A DNA stretch of 64,000 nt from Methyloceanibacter stevinii (GCF_001723355.1 NZ_LPWE01000013.1:434001-498000), one strand, 5' to 3'. Numbered from the stretch's first letter, positions 1-8,984 are shown. The notes: generated from the sequence alone by a model not told the origin. Numbers and translations are program-made.

Positions 1-1
1 C

Positions 2-1072
2 TTCATGGCCAAGGAGATTCACGAACAGCCGGAAGTCGTCGGCCATACCCTGGCGCACTATCTGGACCTTGCGTCCAATCAGGTCGCGCTGCCGGACCTT
101 CCGTTCGACTTCGCCAATATCAACCGGCTGTCCCTATCGGCGTGCGGCACGGCGTTCTATGCGTGCCTCGTCGCGAAGTACTGGTTCGAACGTTGGGCGA
201 AGCTGCCGGTCGATGTGGATATCGCCTCGGAGTTCCGTTACCGCGAGATCGCGATGGATCCAGGCGGCGCGGCGCTGTTCGTGTCCCAGTCGGGCGAGAC
301 GGCCGACACCTTGGCCTCGCTCCGCTATTGCCGGGAGCAGAACCAGCATGTCCTGTCCGTGGTCAACGTGCGCGAGTCCTCGATTGCGCGCGAATCGGAC
401 GGCGTGTTGCCGACACTCGGCGGCCCCGAGATCGGCGTGGCCTCGACGAAGGCGTTCACCTGTCAGCTCACCGTGCTGGCGTGTTTGGCGATCGCCGCGG
501 GCAAGGCGCGGGGCACGATCGGTCCCGAGCTCGAGGCCGAACTCGTGGAAGCCCTGGTGGAGGTTCCCCGGCACATGGCGGAAATTCTTCGCGATGAGTC
601 ACCCTACGAGGAACTGGCCCACAGCCTGTCGAAGGCGCGGGACGTACTCTATCTCGGCCGGGGCACGAGCTATCCGATCGCGCTCGAGGGTGCGCTCAAG
701 CTCAAAGAAATTTCCTATATCCACGCCGAAGGTTACGCCGCCGGAGAGCTCAAGCACGGCCCCATCGCCCTGATCGACGAGAGCGTGCCGGTCATCGTGA
801 TAGCCCCGCGGGACGAGCTTTTCGACAAGACCGTCTCCAACATGCAGGAAGTTGCGGCCCGGGAGGGCAAGATCGTCCTCGTCAGCGACGCCGACCCCGC
901 CAGCGTCGGCTGCGCGGTACAGACCACCTTGGCGGTCCCGACCGTTCACCCTTTCGTTTCGCCTTTGGTCTATGCTGTTCCGGTTCAGTTGATCGCTTAT
1001 TACACGGCGGTCTTCATGGGAACCGATGTGGATCAGCCTCGAAATCTCGCAAAGTCAGTTACGGTCGAGTAG
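2..1072 (+). CDS. glmS: Glutamine-fructose-6-phosphate aminotransferase (isomerizing), C-terminal part
   Basis: This cytosolic enzyme makes glucosamine-6-phosphate from fructose-6-phosphate and glutamine, the first step toward UDP-GlcNAc for peptidoglycan and lipopolysaccharide. Only the isomerase part is present; the glutaminase domain lies before the window, and the reading frame is open from base 2. Two SIS domains are visible. The first has the sugar-phosphate motif SQSGET and the motif ASTKAF. The second has LEGALKLKEISY, whose Glu/Lys/Glu match the catalytic residues of the E. coli enzyme, and LKHGP with the ring-opening histidine. The C-terminal tail NLAKSVTVE is the invariant end of GlmS and carries the catalytic lysine. 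The frame is intact to its stop. Confidence 0.97.
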   Translation, partial: FMAKEIHEQPEVVGHTLAHYLDLASNQVALPDLPFDFANINRLSLSACGTAFYACLVAKYWFERWAKLPVDVDIASEFRYREIAMDPGGAALFVSQSGETADTLASLRYCREQNQHVLSVVNVRESSIARESDGVLPTLGGPEIGVASTKAFTCQLTVLACLAIAAGKARGTIGPELEAELVEALVEVPRHMAEILRDESPYEELAHSLSKARDVLYLGRGTSYPIALEGALKLKEISYIHAEGYAAGELKHGPIALIDESVPVIVIAPRDELFDKTVSNMQEVAAREGKIVLVSDADPASVGCAVQTTLAVPTVHPFVSPLVYAVPVQLIAYYTAVFMGTDVDQPRNLAKSVTVE

Positions 1073-1116
1073 ACTCTAGCCTCGGATTTGCCTGATTTCT
1101 TTGATTGAGCAAGGGC

Positions 1117-2187
1117 ATGGCGGATATTCAGGACACCGTCCGGCCGCGGAATTTGTGCAGCGTCGGACACCTCTTGCGACTTATCTCCGGAAGGCTTGCC
1201 CCTGGGTTGGGGGTGGCGCTCGGGGTGACATGCGCTGTGGCCGTGCTGCCGGCACCCGCCTTCTCCCAGGACATCGGCTTAAGGCGCGGCGAGGCCTCGT
1301 TGACCGCAGGTCAATTCACCGACGCGGCACGGCAGCTTTCGGCGACGGTCAACGATCCGGACGCCACCATCAATCAAGTGTCCAGAGCCCTCTATCTGCG
1401 CGGCATCGCCTACCGGCGGGCCGGCTATCCGGGGCAGGCCGCAGCCGATCTCGGGGCGGCTCTGTGGCTCGGACTGCCGTCCTCCGACAAGGCGCGCGCG
1501 TACGTGAACAAAGGCCTTGCCTACCAGGCGGCCGGGATGGAGAGCCAGGGCGCGTCCGCGATGGCGCAGGCCCGGCGTTACTCCAGTGCCAGCACCGTGC
1601 AGAAGCTCATCTCCCAGGACGGCGGCGTCGGTCCCGTGGCGAGTGGGGGGGTTGCAAGCTTCATCCCCAGCGTTCCCAGCGTGCCTAGCCCAGGCGAGGT
1701 GTGGGAAAAGGTGGTCCCGAGTTTCGGCGCGCCGAAGACGGCGGCCCAGCCCGAAGGCGAAGCGGCCCCGGCTGAGAACACCAGCGTTTGGGACAAGATC
1801 GTCCCGAGCTTCGGGTCCCCCAATGCAGCAACACAGAGCGCAACGGCGCCGGCAGGCGAGGGCGCTTCGGCCGCCGCTCCCCAGGCGGCCCCGACCTCGG
1901 GCTGGGATGCCTCGGTGAGCGAAGGATCGGGCGGGAATGCCGTCTCGCGTTGGTGGGGCTCGGTGGCGGGCGGCGGTGCGCCTGCCGCGCAGACAGCGCC
2001 GGCCCCGGCGGCCCCAAGTGCGCCTGCCGCGAACACGACGACGGCCAAGCGGTCTTCAACGGCATCGTCCGCAGCGGCACAGCCTCAGGCGGCCCCGACC
2101 GCGGGCTGGGATGCCTCGGTGAGCGAAGGCGAGGGCGGAAGCGGGGTAAAGAAATGGTGGAATTCGGTCACAGGCAGCGGTCAATAG
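1117..2187 (+). CDS. Secreted TPR-like protein with Ala/Pro-rich C-terminal repeats
   Basis: No named family is recognised with certainty. Residues about 20-50 form a hydrophobic export segment ending in APAFSQD. About 120 residues of helical, TPR-like sequence follow (AGQFTDAARQL, YLRGIAYRRAGYPGQAAADL, AYVNKGLAYQAAGM). The C-terminal half is low-complexity Ala/Pro/Ser sequence holding two kinds of duplicated module: VWEKVVPSFG / VWDKIVPSFG, and GWDASVSEG followed by a WW-containing motif (RWWGSV / KWWNSV). The DNA of the second module is also nearly duplicated, so the copies are recent. The ATG at 1117 was chosen; a TTG twelve bases upstream in frame is the alternative. A cell-envelope role is inferred only from the export signal. 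Confidence 0.75.
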   Translation: MADIQDTVRPRNLCSVGHLLRLISGRLAPGLGVALGVTCAVAVLPAPAFSQDIGLRRGEASLTAGQFTDAARQLSATVNDPDATINQVSRALYLRGIAYRRAGYPGQAAADLGAALWLGLPSSDKARAYVNKGLAYQAAGMESQGASAMAQARRYSSASTVQKLISQDGGVGPVASGGVASFIPSVPSVPSPGEVWEKVVPSFGAPKTAAQPEGEAAPAENTSVWDKIVPSFGSPNAATQSATAPAGEGASAAAPQAAPTSGWDASVSEGSGGNAVSRWWGSVAGGGAPAAQTAPAPAAPSAPAANTTTAKRSSTASSAAAQPQAAPTAGWDASVSEGEGGSGVKKWWNSVTGSGQ

Positions 2188-2295
2188 ACGCGAAAGGCGC
2201 GCATTCTCTTCGATCCATAGACAGGTTATGACTTTCGTCCCACTAAGCGCCTTCAGTTCCCTCTTTTTGGATTTTTCCCGAAACCACACCCCACG

Positions 2296-3113
2296 ATGAC
2301 CAATCCCGACGACAAGAATACGGACCAAAACCCGAGCACCACGATCCCGATTTTCCGGGGCTCGACGACGAGGACGATCACAGCCTATTCGGCGCGCTCG
2401 AGCCGACCTCGTCGCATTTCCTAGCGCGGCTCCGCGGCTACTTCCTCACAGGCCTCATCATCGTCGGGCCCGTGGCGATCACCATCTATGTGGTGTGGTG
2501 GTTCATCAACCTGGTCGACGGCTGGGTGAAGCCGCTCATTCCGAACTCCTACCTGCCGGACAACTTCCTGCCCTTCAACGTGCCGGGTGTCGGCCTAGTC
2601 TTCGGCATCGTCGGGCTAATGCTCATCGGTGCGCTGGCCGCGAACCTGTTCGGCCGGACCATCGTGAGCTACGGCGTCATCCTGCTCGACCGCATGCCGG
2701 TGGTACGCGGCGTGTACCGTCTCTTGAAGCAGATCTTCACCACGGTCTTTTCGAAGCAGGGGACGTCGTTCAAGCGCGTGGGGCTCATCGAGTTTCCACG
2801 GAAGGGCCTCTATGTGATCGTTTTCGTCTCCGGCGATCCGCCGGGTGAGATCAAGGACAAGCTCGACAACGACGAGCTCATGACCGTGTTCATGCCGAAC
2901 GCGCCGAACCCCACGACGGGCTTCGTGATGTTCATGCCTGCGAAAGACGTGATCCTGCTCGACATGGCCATCGACGACGGCGCCAAGCTCGTCATCTCCG
3001 CCGGCCTTGTGGCGCCGAAGCAGAGCAAGCTGAAGCAGCTTGCCGAGCAGGCGAAGAAGAAGCAGGCGACGCCGACGGTCGTTCCGCCGAAAGAAGAAGA
3101 GCCCGCCGCGTAG
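2296..3113 (+). CDS. DUF502 family membrane protein (frameshifted here)
   Basis: This is an inner-membrane protein of unknown function, usually found between glmS and recG in Hyphomicrobiales. The ATG at 2296 opens MTNPDDKNTDQNP and then runs into another frame. Adding one C to the AAAACCC run near 2331 continues it as HHDPDFPGLDDEDDHSLFG and joins the intact remainder, giving about 272 residues. Two membrane spans are visible, one around LTGLIIVGPVAITIYVVWWF and one around VGLVFGIVGLMLIGALAA. A conserved C-terminal domain follows, and the tail is Lys- and Glu-rich. The single-base loss looks like a sequence error rather than decay, because the downstream frame is fully conserved. Confidence 0.85.
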
Positions 3114-3144
3114 GGCGAGCTCTTCACAGACGATCGTCGGGCGC

Positions 3145-4551
3145 TTATTCCGCGTCCACCTTCGTGACGGGCGGCGGGGACCACTTGCCGGTCAGCGCAG
3201 CAGACTTGGGCGCGTAAAGACGCATGGTCAGGTTGAACGGACCCTTGGGCGCCGGCAGCCAGTTCGCTTCCTTGTCTTTCCCGGGGCTCTCGTTCTGGAA
3301 ATAAAGGTCGAGCGAGCCGTCGTCGTTGTACTGGAACGGCATCCAGTTCGAGACCGCAAACCGGTTTAGCGGATTGGCCACCTGAAAACCCTGCGGATCG
3401 TAAAGCGTGATGGACCAGAACGCGTCCACCGGCGGAATCTCGTCCTTTTCGAAGTGGATTGTGTAGTTGTTCGAGCCGTCGAGAGGTTTGCCGTCCTTGT
3501 CGCCGATATTCAGCGGGTAGATCGCGTCCTCGGGCACATTCGCGCCGAGACCCTGTTGCGTGAGGATAGCGCGTTTCAGATAGTAGTTGCCGTAGACGCC
3601 GACCGTATCGGTGTTCATCGACCAATAGTTGACGACTTCGGCCAGCCTCGGCAGCTTCCACGCCATCAGCTCTTGCGCCGCCTTCGGCGCTTGCTGCACT
3701 GCCGACTTGATGGCCGGATTGGCGTTCTCGAAGTCGAAGCTCTTACCGGCCTCGAAACCAATCCGTTTCATCCGCGCGATGATCGGCTGGTCGGTGAAGT
3801 GCGGCGGTTGCAGCTTCATAAGCTCGGCCGCGTAGGTGAAGAACTTGTCACCCGGCATCGTGTCCACCTGCTCCTTGGGCGGCGTCTTCATGTCGATATC
3901 GGGATCGATCTTCGTCGGCTCAGGCTTCCAGTCGGCGTTGTCCTTCTGAGACAGGGGCCGCAGCGTGATGGCGTCTTGGATCTTGTTGACAGCCGCGTAG
4001 TCGTCCGGACCGTCCGTCTTGATGCGGCCGATGATCCACACATAGGGCGTCGACGCCTTTATTTGTGTGAGGCCCCCGGGAACCGTGCCGGTCCAGCCGG
4101 GCGGCGTGACGAGGAAGGTCTGCGCCTTTGTTCCTGTCGTGCGCCAGCCGGGCGACGCAAAGACGTCGGTCCACATGTCCAACATCGGCAGGAGGTAGTA
4201 GCGCCCGTCCGTACTCGGCATCGAAACAACCATCGGCTCCTTGGTCAGGTCGAGCCAGGCAGCTGAATACAGGGTATCGAAGTTCGGCCGCACCACCGTC
4301 TTCATCGCTGCCGTGGGGTAAGTCGGTACGTTGACGAACATGTTTTCGGGGCCCGCGAACTCGCCGACCTTGTCCACATTCGTGGATTGCCGGCGAGTCA
4401 GGTCCATCGTCACCAGCGGGTATAGATAAAGATAGGCCTCGGTCGCGATAGCGTTTGCTTCGTCCTGCGTGATCGCCTTTGCCGGCGTCGCGGCCAAAGG
4501 CGCGACGCACGCAAAGAGAAGCAGGCCCATCAGTCGAAGAATTTTTCGCAT
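3145..4551 (-). CDS. Secreted DUF1254/DUF1214 domain protein (copy 1)
   Basis: This is a 468-residue exported protein with a clear signal peptide (residues 1-26, ending ATPAKA). The N-terminal DUF1254 domain has EAYLYLYPLVTMDLTRRQ and RPNFDTLYSAAWLDLTKEP. The C-terminal DUF1214 domain has DAFWSITLYDPQGFQVANP, DGSLDLYFQNESPG and NWLPAPKGPFNLTMRLYAPK. The biochemical role of this family is not established. It is the downstream member of a same-strand pair with the gene at 4621-6056, separated by about 70 bases, and the two share the whole domain layout at moderate identity. This points to an old duplication and probable co-transcription. Confidence 0.92.
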   Translation of the reverse strand: MRKILRLMGLLLFACVAPLAATPAKAITQDEANAIATEAYLYLYPLVTMDLTRRQSTNVDKVGEFAGPENMFVNVPTYPTAAMKTVVRPNFDTLYSAAWLDLTKEPMVVSMPSTDGRYYLLPMLDMWTDVFASPGWRTTGTKAQTFLVTPPGWTGTVPGGLTQIKASTPYVWIIGRIKTDGPDDYAAVNKIQDAITLRPLSQKDNADWKPEPTKIDPDIDMKTPPKEQVDTMPGDKFFTYAAELMKLQPPHFTDQPIIARMKRIGFEAGKSFDFENANPAIKSAVQQAPKAAQELMAWKLPRLAEVVNYWSMNTDTVGVYGNYYLKRAILTQQGLGANVPEDAIYPLNIGDKDGKPLDGSNNYTIHFEKDEIPPVDAFWSITLYDPQGFQVANPLNRFAVSNWMPFQYNDDGSLDLYFQNESPGKDKEANWLPAPKGPFNLTMRLYAPKSAALTGKWSPPPVTKVDAE

Positions 4552-4620
4552 CGGGAGTCTTCCTTGGAAATGTAGAGTCGTCCGTTTCCGTGCCGAGTCC
4601 GGCCGGCACAGGCCTGCTGG

Positions 4621-6056
4621 CTATTTGCTAACGCGCGTCACGGCCGGCGGTTTCCAGGCCCCTTTGCCAGCCGGAAGGATGGAAGGGGCCTCGGTCTTCG
4701 GCCAGTAAAGCCGCATCACGAGATAGATCGGCCCATCGGGGGCAGGGAGCCAGTTGGATTCCTTGTCGGCGCCCGGAGACGTGTTCTGGATATACAGCGT
4801 CAACGAGCCGTCCTCGTTCTTCTTCAACTCAGGCAGCATCGGCGAGTTGATGAGGTAGCGGTTGATCGGGTTCTTGATCAGGAGCTGTGTCTTGCCGTCA
4901 TACATGGTCACGGACCAGAACGCATTGACCGGCGGCAGTTCTCCCTTGGGGAAGGTGAGGGTGTAGTTGGCCTCGCTGCCGTCCAGCGGTTTGCCGTCCT
5001 GGTCAACGCGCGTCAGCGGATAGGTCGCCTCGACCGAGTCGTTTCCATAGATGCCGCCTTGGGCACCCGCCGCGCGTTTCAGCCAATCGCCGTCGTAGAA
5101 GCTTGGTCGCCGAACCAGGACCCGATCTTCCAGCCGTTGATGTCCTTCGCGCCGGCTGCCAGTTCTTCGGAAACTTTCTTGGCGCCTTGCTTCATGCCGA
5201 GGCCGATCTCGATCCGGTGGCCGAGCGGCAGGTCGCTGAACTTGAATGTCTTGCCCGGACCGACGCCGATCTTGGCGAGCTTCGCGCGGATGTCCTTCTC
5301 GTTCTCCGCGGGCGGCGCGAACTGGAGCGCGAAATCGAGATACTCGAAGAAATTGCTCTTCGCGAGATCCTTGTCGATCTTCGGAAAGTCGACCTCGGGC
5401 GCAGGCGGCGGTGCGGCGGTTCCAAGAAAGGCGTGCAGCGGTTCAGCCTTGTAACCGGCCTGAACCTTCTTGACACCGTCGATATCGGCGGCGTCGAACA
5501 GCTGCGTGCGGAAGATGGCGAGCGAAAAGTCCGTCGAGGACCGGAACACCTTGTCGATGCCCTTCGGCGCTTCACCTTCCCACTTGGGGCCGACGACCAT
5601 GTAGCTGCCGGGCTGGTCGCCCGTGGCGCGGCTCCCGATGTAACCGTAATTGTAGGTGTTACCGTCGACGAGCTGGACGGAGTAGTAGCGCTTCTTCTCG
5701 ACGGCCGGCACGGACAGGACCATGGGCTCGGCCCTCAGATCCATCCAAACCATGGAGTAAGGCGTGTCGCTGTTCGGTGTGACGACCGCGGTGTCTTTGT
5801 ACGTATAGACCTGCGAGTCGTTCTTGATCTGATTGAACGGCGCCTTGAACTGGCTGGAATCCTTGTCGACCGCGTACTCGTACATCACCGAATAATTCAT
5901 CACGATGGGAAGGCCGTAGATGAAGCCTTCCTCGGCGATATTCTTGGCGTCGAGAATGCTGGGCCAATCCTCCGCTTTCGCGGGCGCTGCGGATAAGATC
6001 AGCGCGGCCCCAAACCCGATGGCGGCAAGCCTGCTCAGTGATGCTTTCTGGAACAT
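4621..6056 (-). CDS. Secreted DUF1254/DUF1214 domain protein (copy 2, frameshifted here)
   Basis: The gene starts with a signal peptide (ILSAAPAKAEDW) and DUF1254 sequence (EEGFIYGLPIVMNYSVMYEY, TPNSDTPYSMVWMDLRAEP). The frame is lost near 5095 after SWFGDQ. The shifted frame continues immediately as FYDGDWLKRAAGAQGGIYGN and then the DUF1214 part (VNAFWSVTMYDGK, LPAPDGPIYLVMRLYWPK), ending at 4621. Restoring one missing base gives about 478 residues with the same architecture as the neighbour at 3145-4551. The function is unknown; the signal peptide implies a periplasmic or outer-surface location. The break is more likely a sequence error than a real pseudogene. Confidence 0.88.
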
Positions 6057-6174
6057 GTAGAGAAGTCCTTACGGCCGTGCGATACGCAGGTCGGCCGGCT
6101 TCGAGGTTTCGGTGAGGTTCCCCGGGCAGCGTGCCCGGGGATTTTCTACTGTCTCAGGCTGGAATACGGTCAGG

Positions 6175-6591
6175 CTATTGCACAGGGATCGAGCATTTGC
6201 CGAACTGGCTGAAGCTCTTGCCAAGCTCCGAGACCGATCCAGAATAGGCGCCGGTCTGCTTGTCCACGACGGCAGTCCAGGTTTGCAGAGCCCGGCGGCC
6301 GTGGAGAATGAGCACCTTCTCGTCCTCATAAACATCGCCTGAATTCAGCAGGCCCTCTCCGCCAAACAGTCCGGAAAAGAGTTTCTTCTCTTTGACGTGG
6401 AGGCTGACGGAAGCCGGAAGGTTATGAGATCCCGCCGGGAGCTTCTTGCACGCGCCAGAGGGCGTGCACTCGAACACCTCGGTCAGACTACAGGCGAGTG
6501 GCTCCGCGTGCGCGGGGGCCGTGACGACACAAAGGACGGCGAAAACCGGCGCGGCAAAAAACGCGCCGCGGGCAAAGTTGGAAACGAGCAT
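6175..6591 (-). CDS. Small secreted hypothetical protein
   Basis: This is a 138-residue protein with a signal peptide (residues about 1-29, ending APAHA). Two pairs of cysteines follow soon after (LACSLTEVFECTPSGACKK, with another Cys in FGKCSIPVQ at the end), so disulfides are plausible. The remainder reads like a small beta-rich domain (VSLHVKEKKLF, KVLILHGRRALQTWTAVVDK). I do not recognise a named family. It lies downstream of a strong hairpin that separates it from the two small secreted-protein genes at 6748-7312. It belongs to the run of exported proteins between 3.1 and 7.9 kb. Confidence 0.75.
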   Translation of the reverse strand: MLVSNFARGAFFAAPVFAVLCVVTAPAHAEPLACSLTEVFECTPSGACKKLPAGSHNLPASVSLHVKEKKLFSGLFGGEGLLNSGDVYEDEKVLILHGRRALQTWTAVVDKQTGAYSGSVSELGKSFSQFGKCSIPVQ

Positions 6592-6612
6592 TTAATGGTC
6601 TCCTTGACGAGT

Positions 6613-6659
6613 TAACACCTCTTGAGCGCAGTCGAACGACGACGGCTCAAGAGGTGTTA
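6613..6659. terminator. Perfect 15-bp inverted repeat (possible bidirectional terminator)
   Basis: The arms are 6613-6627 (TAACACCTCTTGAGC) and 6645-6659 and are exactly complementary, with a 17-base loop. The hairpin lies between the ends of two same-strand small genes. There is no strong T-run on either side, so a Rho-independent terminator is only one reading; a regulatory or mRNA-stabilising stem is another. Confidence 0.55.
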
Positions 6660-6747
6660 TGACCTAATATTGGACGCACAAGAACCACTCCAGGTTCCAG
6701 TGGCCTTGGTCTGAGCTAATCGAGCCCAGACCCTTAAGCGAAGTCGG

Positions 6748-6999
6748 TCAATAAAGGTCGCGGCCGGCGTCTTCCGACGTTCCGATCGCGTCCGTTTCCT
6801 CATCGGTCGGCGTCGTGGTCTCTTTGAAGGTTTCCTTCAACTTGTCCATGAAGGTCTCCTCTTTGGGAGCCTCTTCCGCCGAGCCGGCGGCCGTGGCGCT
6901 GTCGCCGGCGGCCTCGTCCTGAGCGTGAACCGGCGCCGGAGCCAGTCCGAAACCGACCAGCAGAAGTCCGGCGCAAAGCCCTGCAAGCAACTTTGTCAT
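6748..6999 (-). CDS. Small secreted acidic hypothetical protein
   Basis: This is an 83-residue protein. The ATG at 6999 was chosen because GAGGA lies about nine bases upstream. The signal peptide covers residues about 1-26 (LLVGFGLAPAPVHAQDE). The mature part is short, acidic and probably disordered (GDSATAAGSAEEAPKEE), with a possible amphipathic helix (FMDKLKETFKETTTP). No family is recognised. It sits 46 bases downstream of another small secreted-protein gene on the same strand, so the two are probably co-transcribed. Confidence 0.65.
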   Translation of the reverse strand: MTKLLAGLCAGLLLVGFGLAPAPVHAQDEAAGDSATAAGSAEEAPKEETFMDKLKETFKETTTPTDEETDAIGTSEDAGRDLY

Positions 7000-7045
7000 C
7001 TGAGTGTATCCTCGAGAATTTGATCTCAATGCTGTGGCCTTACGG

Positions 7046-7312
7046 CTAGAGGCCGTGTGCCTTGGCGTCAGCTTCTTCCGACGGGGTCAACTCGCCGGCC
7101 TGCTCAAGCGCCTTGATGCAGTCAGGAGACAGCTCATGGCCGTGCTGGCGCATGCAGAGCGTCAGCAGCTCCGAGCCGATGCCGTCTTCGTTGCAGTACT
7201 TCCGATAGTCGACGTCGCAGTACTTTTCCTCCGCCGGCGTAGGCTCGGCAGCGAATGCCGGCATGGCAAAAGCGCCGGTCAGGATGGCTGCAATGGCTAG
7301 AATTTTCGTCAT
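7046..7312 (-). CDS. Small secreted Cys-rich protein (GLG1-type cysteine-rich repeat)
   Basis: This is an 88-residue protein started at the ATG preceded by GTGAGGAAAAC. The signal peptide ends MPAFAAEP. The mature protein has one cysteine-rich repeat of the GLG1/FGFR cysteine-rich type: YCDVDYRKYCNEDG, then LLTLCMRQHGHELSPDCIKA, with Cys spacing that predicts two disulfides. Proteins with this repeat are common in Hyphomicrobiales and are of unknown function. It is followed at short distance by the small gene at 6748-6999, which suggests one transcript. Confidence 0.78.
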   Translation of the reverse strand: MTKILAIAAILTGAFAMPAFAAEPTPAEEKYCDVDYRKYCNEDGIGSELLTLCMRQHGHELSPDCIKALEQAGELTPSEEADAKAHGL

Positions 7313-7364
7313 GTTTTCCTCACTAGAATACAATGGCAATGTTAGCTTCTACATCCGCGCAACA

Positions 7365-7394
7365 AGGGGCGCTAGTAAAAGGGGCGCTAGTAAA
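7365..7394. repeat. Exact 15-bp tandem duplication overlapping a stop codon
   Basis: AGGGGCGCTAGTAAA occurs at 7365-7379 and again, immediately adjacent, at 7380-7394. The stop codon of the minus-strand gene ending at 7387 lies in one copy, so the duplication re-creates a second stop just downstream. It looks like a replication-slippage event. Confidence 0.85.
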
Positions 7395-7914
7395 GAGCGG
7401 CGCGCCGGAACGAACGCCGCGCAACGCCCGCATAGGACAGCGGCGTCAAAGGCCGGCCGATAATGTCGATGAACACGGCTACCTCGGTGCCTTCGGCCGG
7501 CATCTCGCCTTCGATGATTTTGACCGTGTAGGTCAGGGTGTCGTTGTCGAGGACCGGATCCTTGAGCTCCACTACGGTCTGCTTGAGTGTCTTGCCGTCG
7601 ATAATGGAGATGTCCGCGTTCGGCGGGTCGGACTTGAAGCTGTCTTTGCCCTCGCTCCAAAACGGGATGAACTTCGTCGTCTTCATATTGCCGGCGATGC
7701 GCTCCGGACGGTCCGTGAAGAACAACGTCACGGGGCTGACATTCTCCAGTTTCAGCGTGCTGGTGTCCGGGTCGAACGCCATGCTCTTGGCGGTCTGGAC
7801 GAACAGGAAGTCGGCCATCTTCGTCTCTTCTGCGGCATTGGCAACGAAGACGCCAAGGACGAGAAGGGTCAGGGCCAGCGCGACGCCCACAGCACTGCGA
7901 GCTCGTATCGTCAT
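7387..7914 (-). CDS. Secreted hypothetical protein
   Basis: This is a 175-residue protein with a signal peptide (residues 1-28, ending FVANAAEE). The mature part begins MADFLFVQTAKSMAFDPD and includes LKLENVSPVTLFFTDRPERI, GNMKTTKFIPFWSEGKDSF and TYTVKIIEGEMPAEG. These features recur in exported proteins of unknown function in proteobacteria. The C-terminal few residues (VARRSFRRAALY) end in the 15-bp tandem duplication. The gene is divergent from the AraC-type regulator at 8008, with 93 bases between the starts, so regulation by that protein is possible but unproven. Confidence 0.75.
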   Translation of the reverse strand: MTIRARSAVGVALALTLLVLGVFVANAAEETKMADFLFVQTAKSMAFDPDTSTLKLENVSPVTLFFTDRPERIAGNMKTTKFIPFWSEGKDSFKSDPPNADISIIDGKTLKQTVVELKDPVLDNDTLTYTVKIIEGEMPAEGTEVAVFIDIIGRPLTPLSYAGVARRSFRRAALY

Positions 7915-8007
7915 TTCGGGGGTTCCCTCTAGGATTGTAAGCGCGTGACCCTATGCAGAGGCTCGGGTATAAGTCTTGCCATCTGGTGCCAAAAGGAACG
8001 GTCTCGA

Positions 8008-8973
8008 ATGCTGCAGGAGAGTTTTGCGCACAACCCGCGGACGCTGCTGCATATCGCGCCATATCTGCTGAGCCGCTCGGTTTCACCGGTCGAGATTTTC
8101 AAGCGAGTCGGTGTTTCCCCGTCCTCGCTGTTGAACGCCGAAGGCTGGGTGCCGCGCGATCTTTGCTTCGCCCTCGGCGCTGAACTCTATGCCGTCACCG
8201 GCGACCGTTTCCCCGGCGCCGATATCGGACGCAGGTTCAGACTGACCGATCTCGGCACCTGGGGCGTCGCGGTCAGCGGCGCCCGCACGGTCCGCGAAGC
8301 GTGCCAGACCGCCGCGAAGGGCATTGGTCTCGTCCACCAAGGAACCGATCTACGCTTTGATGTTGATGGGGGGCAGGGCGTTCTCAGCTTGTCGTTCGCC
8401 GGCCGCTCCGCGGCCGAGCCGCAACAGCATGTCCTCGGCGCCCTTGCCGTTCTGCGCGGTATCGCGCTGCTTGCAGGCGTGCCCGAAGCGGTCGGTGCGC
8501 AGTTCGTTCAGCCATACGAACGGGCAGGCGACCGGCTTGAGGAAACGTTCGGCTCTTCGCTGGCGTTCGGCTGCGATCGCGATGGGATCGTCATAGACCG
8601 CTCGATCCTGGACTTCCCGCTGCCTCCCTTCGATCGGGCGACCCGCACCGTCGATCCGCTGGAGACAGCCGAGCGTCTGGGCGTGTTCGTCAAGGAGCTT
8701 CTGCCTTACGGCGCGGTGACGATCGATCATGTGGCCGGCCTGTTACATCTGAGCCGGCGCACGTTGCAGCGGCGGCTTCGAGACTTCGGCTTCTCGTTCG
8801 AGGAGCTTGTCGACGACGTGCGGCGCGTCGAAGCCATCCGCCGGGTCGTCATTGGCGATGAGTCCGCGCTCGAGATCGCGTTCATGCTCGGCTATTCGGA
8901 CCAGGCGCATTTCAGCCGCGCCTTCCGCCGGTGGACGGGTCTCTCGCCGCGCGACTATGCGCGGCGTGTGTAG
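8008..8973 (+). CDS. AraC family transcriptional regulator
   Basis: This is a DNA-binding regulator of 321 residues. The ATG at 8008 follows an AAGGA about eleven bases upstream. The N-terminal two-thirds resembles the arabinose-binding-like effector domain of the AraC/OruR type (ISRSVSPVEIFKRVGV-like start, DLGTWGVAVSGARTVREA). The C-terminal ~100 residues are a canonical double helix-turn-helix: VDHVAGLL-like and LSRRTLQRRLRDFGFSFEEL, then ALEIAFMLGYSDQAHFSRAF and RRWTGLSPRDYAR. The inducer is unknown. It faces the secreted-protein run ending at 7914, which is its most obvious candidate target. Confidence 0.92.
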   Translation: MLQESFAHNPRTLLHIAPYLLSRSVSPVEIFKRVGVSPSSLLNAEGWVPRDLCFALGAELYAVTGDRFPGADIGRRFRLTDLGTWGVAVSGARTVREACQTAAKGIGLVHQGTDLRFDVDGGQGVLSLSFAGRSAAEPQQHVLGALAVLRGIALLAGVPEAVGAQFVQPYERAGDRLEETFGSSLAFGCDRDGIVIDRSILDFPLPPFDRATRTVDPLETAERLGVFVKELLPYGAVTIDHVAGLLHLSRRTLQRRLRDFGFSFEELVDDVRRVEAIRRVVIGDESALEIAFMLGYSDQAHFSRAFRRWTGLSPRDYARRV

Positions 8974-8984
8974 GCCTTGCGCCG

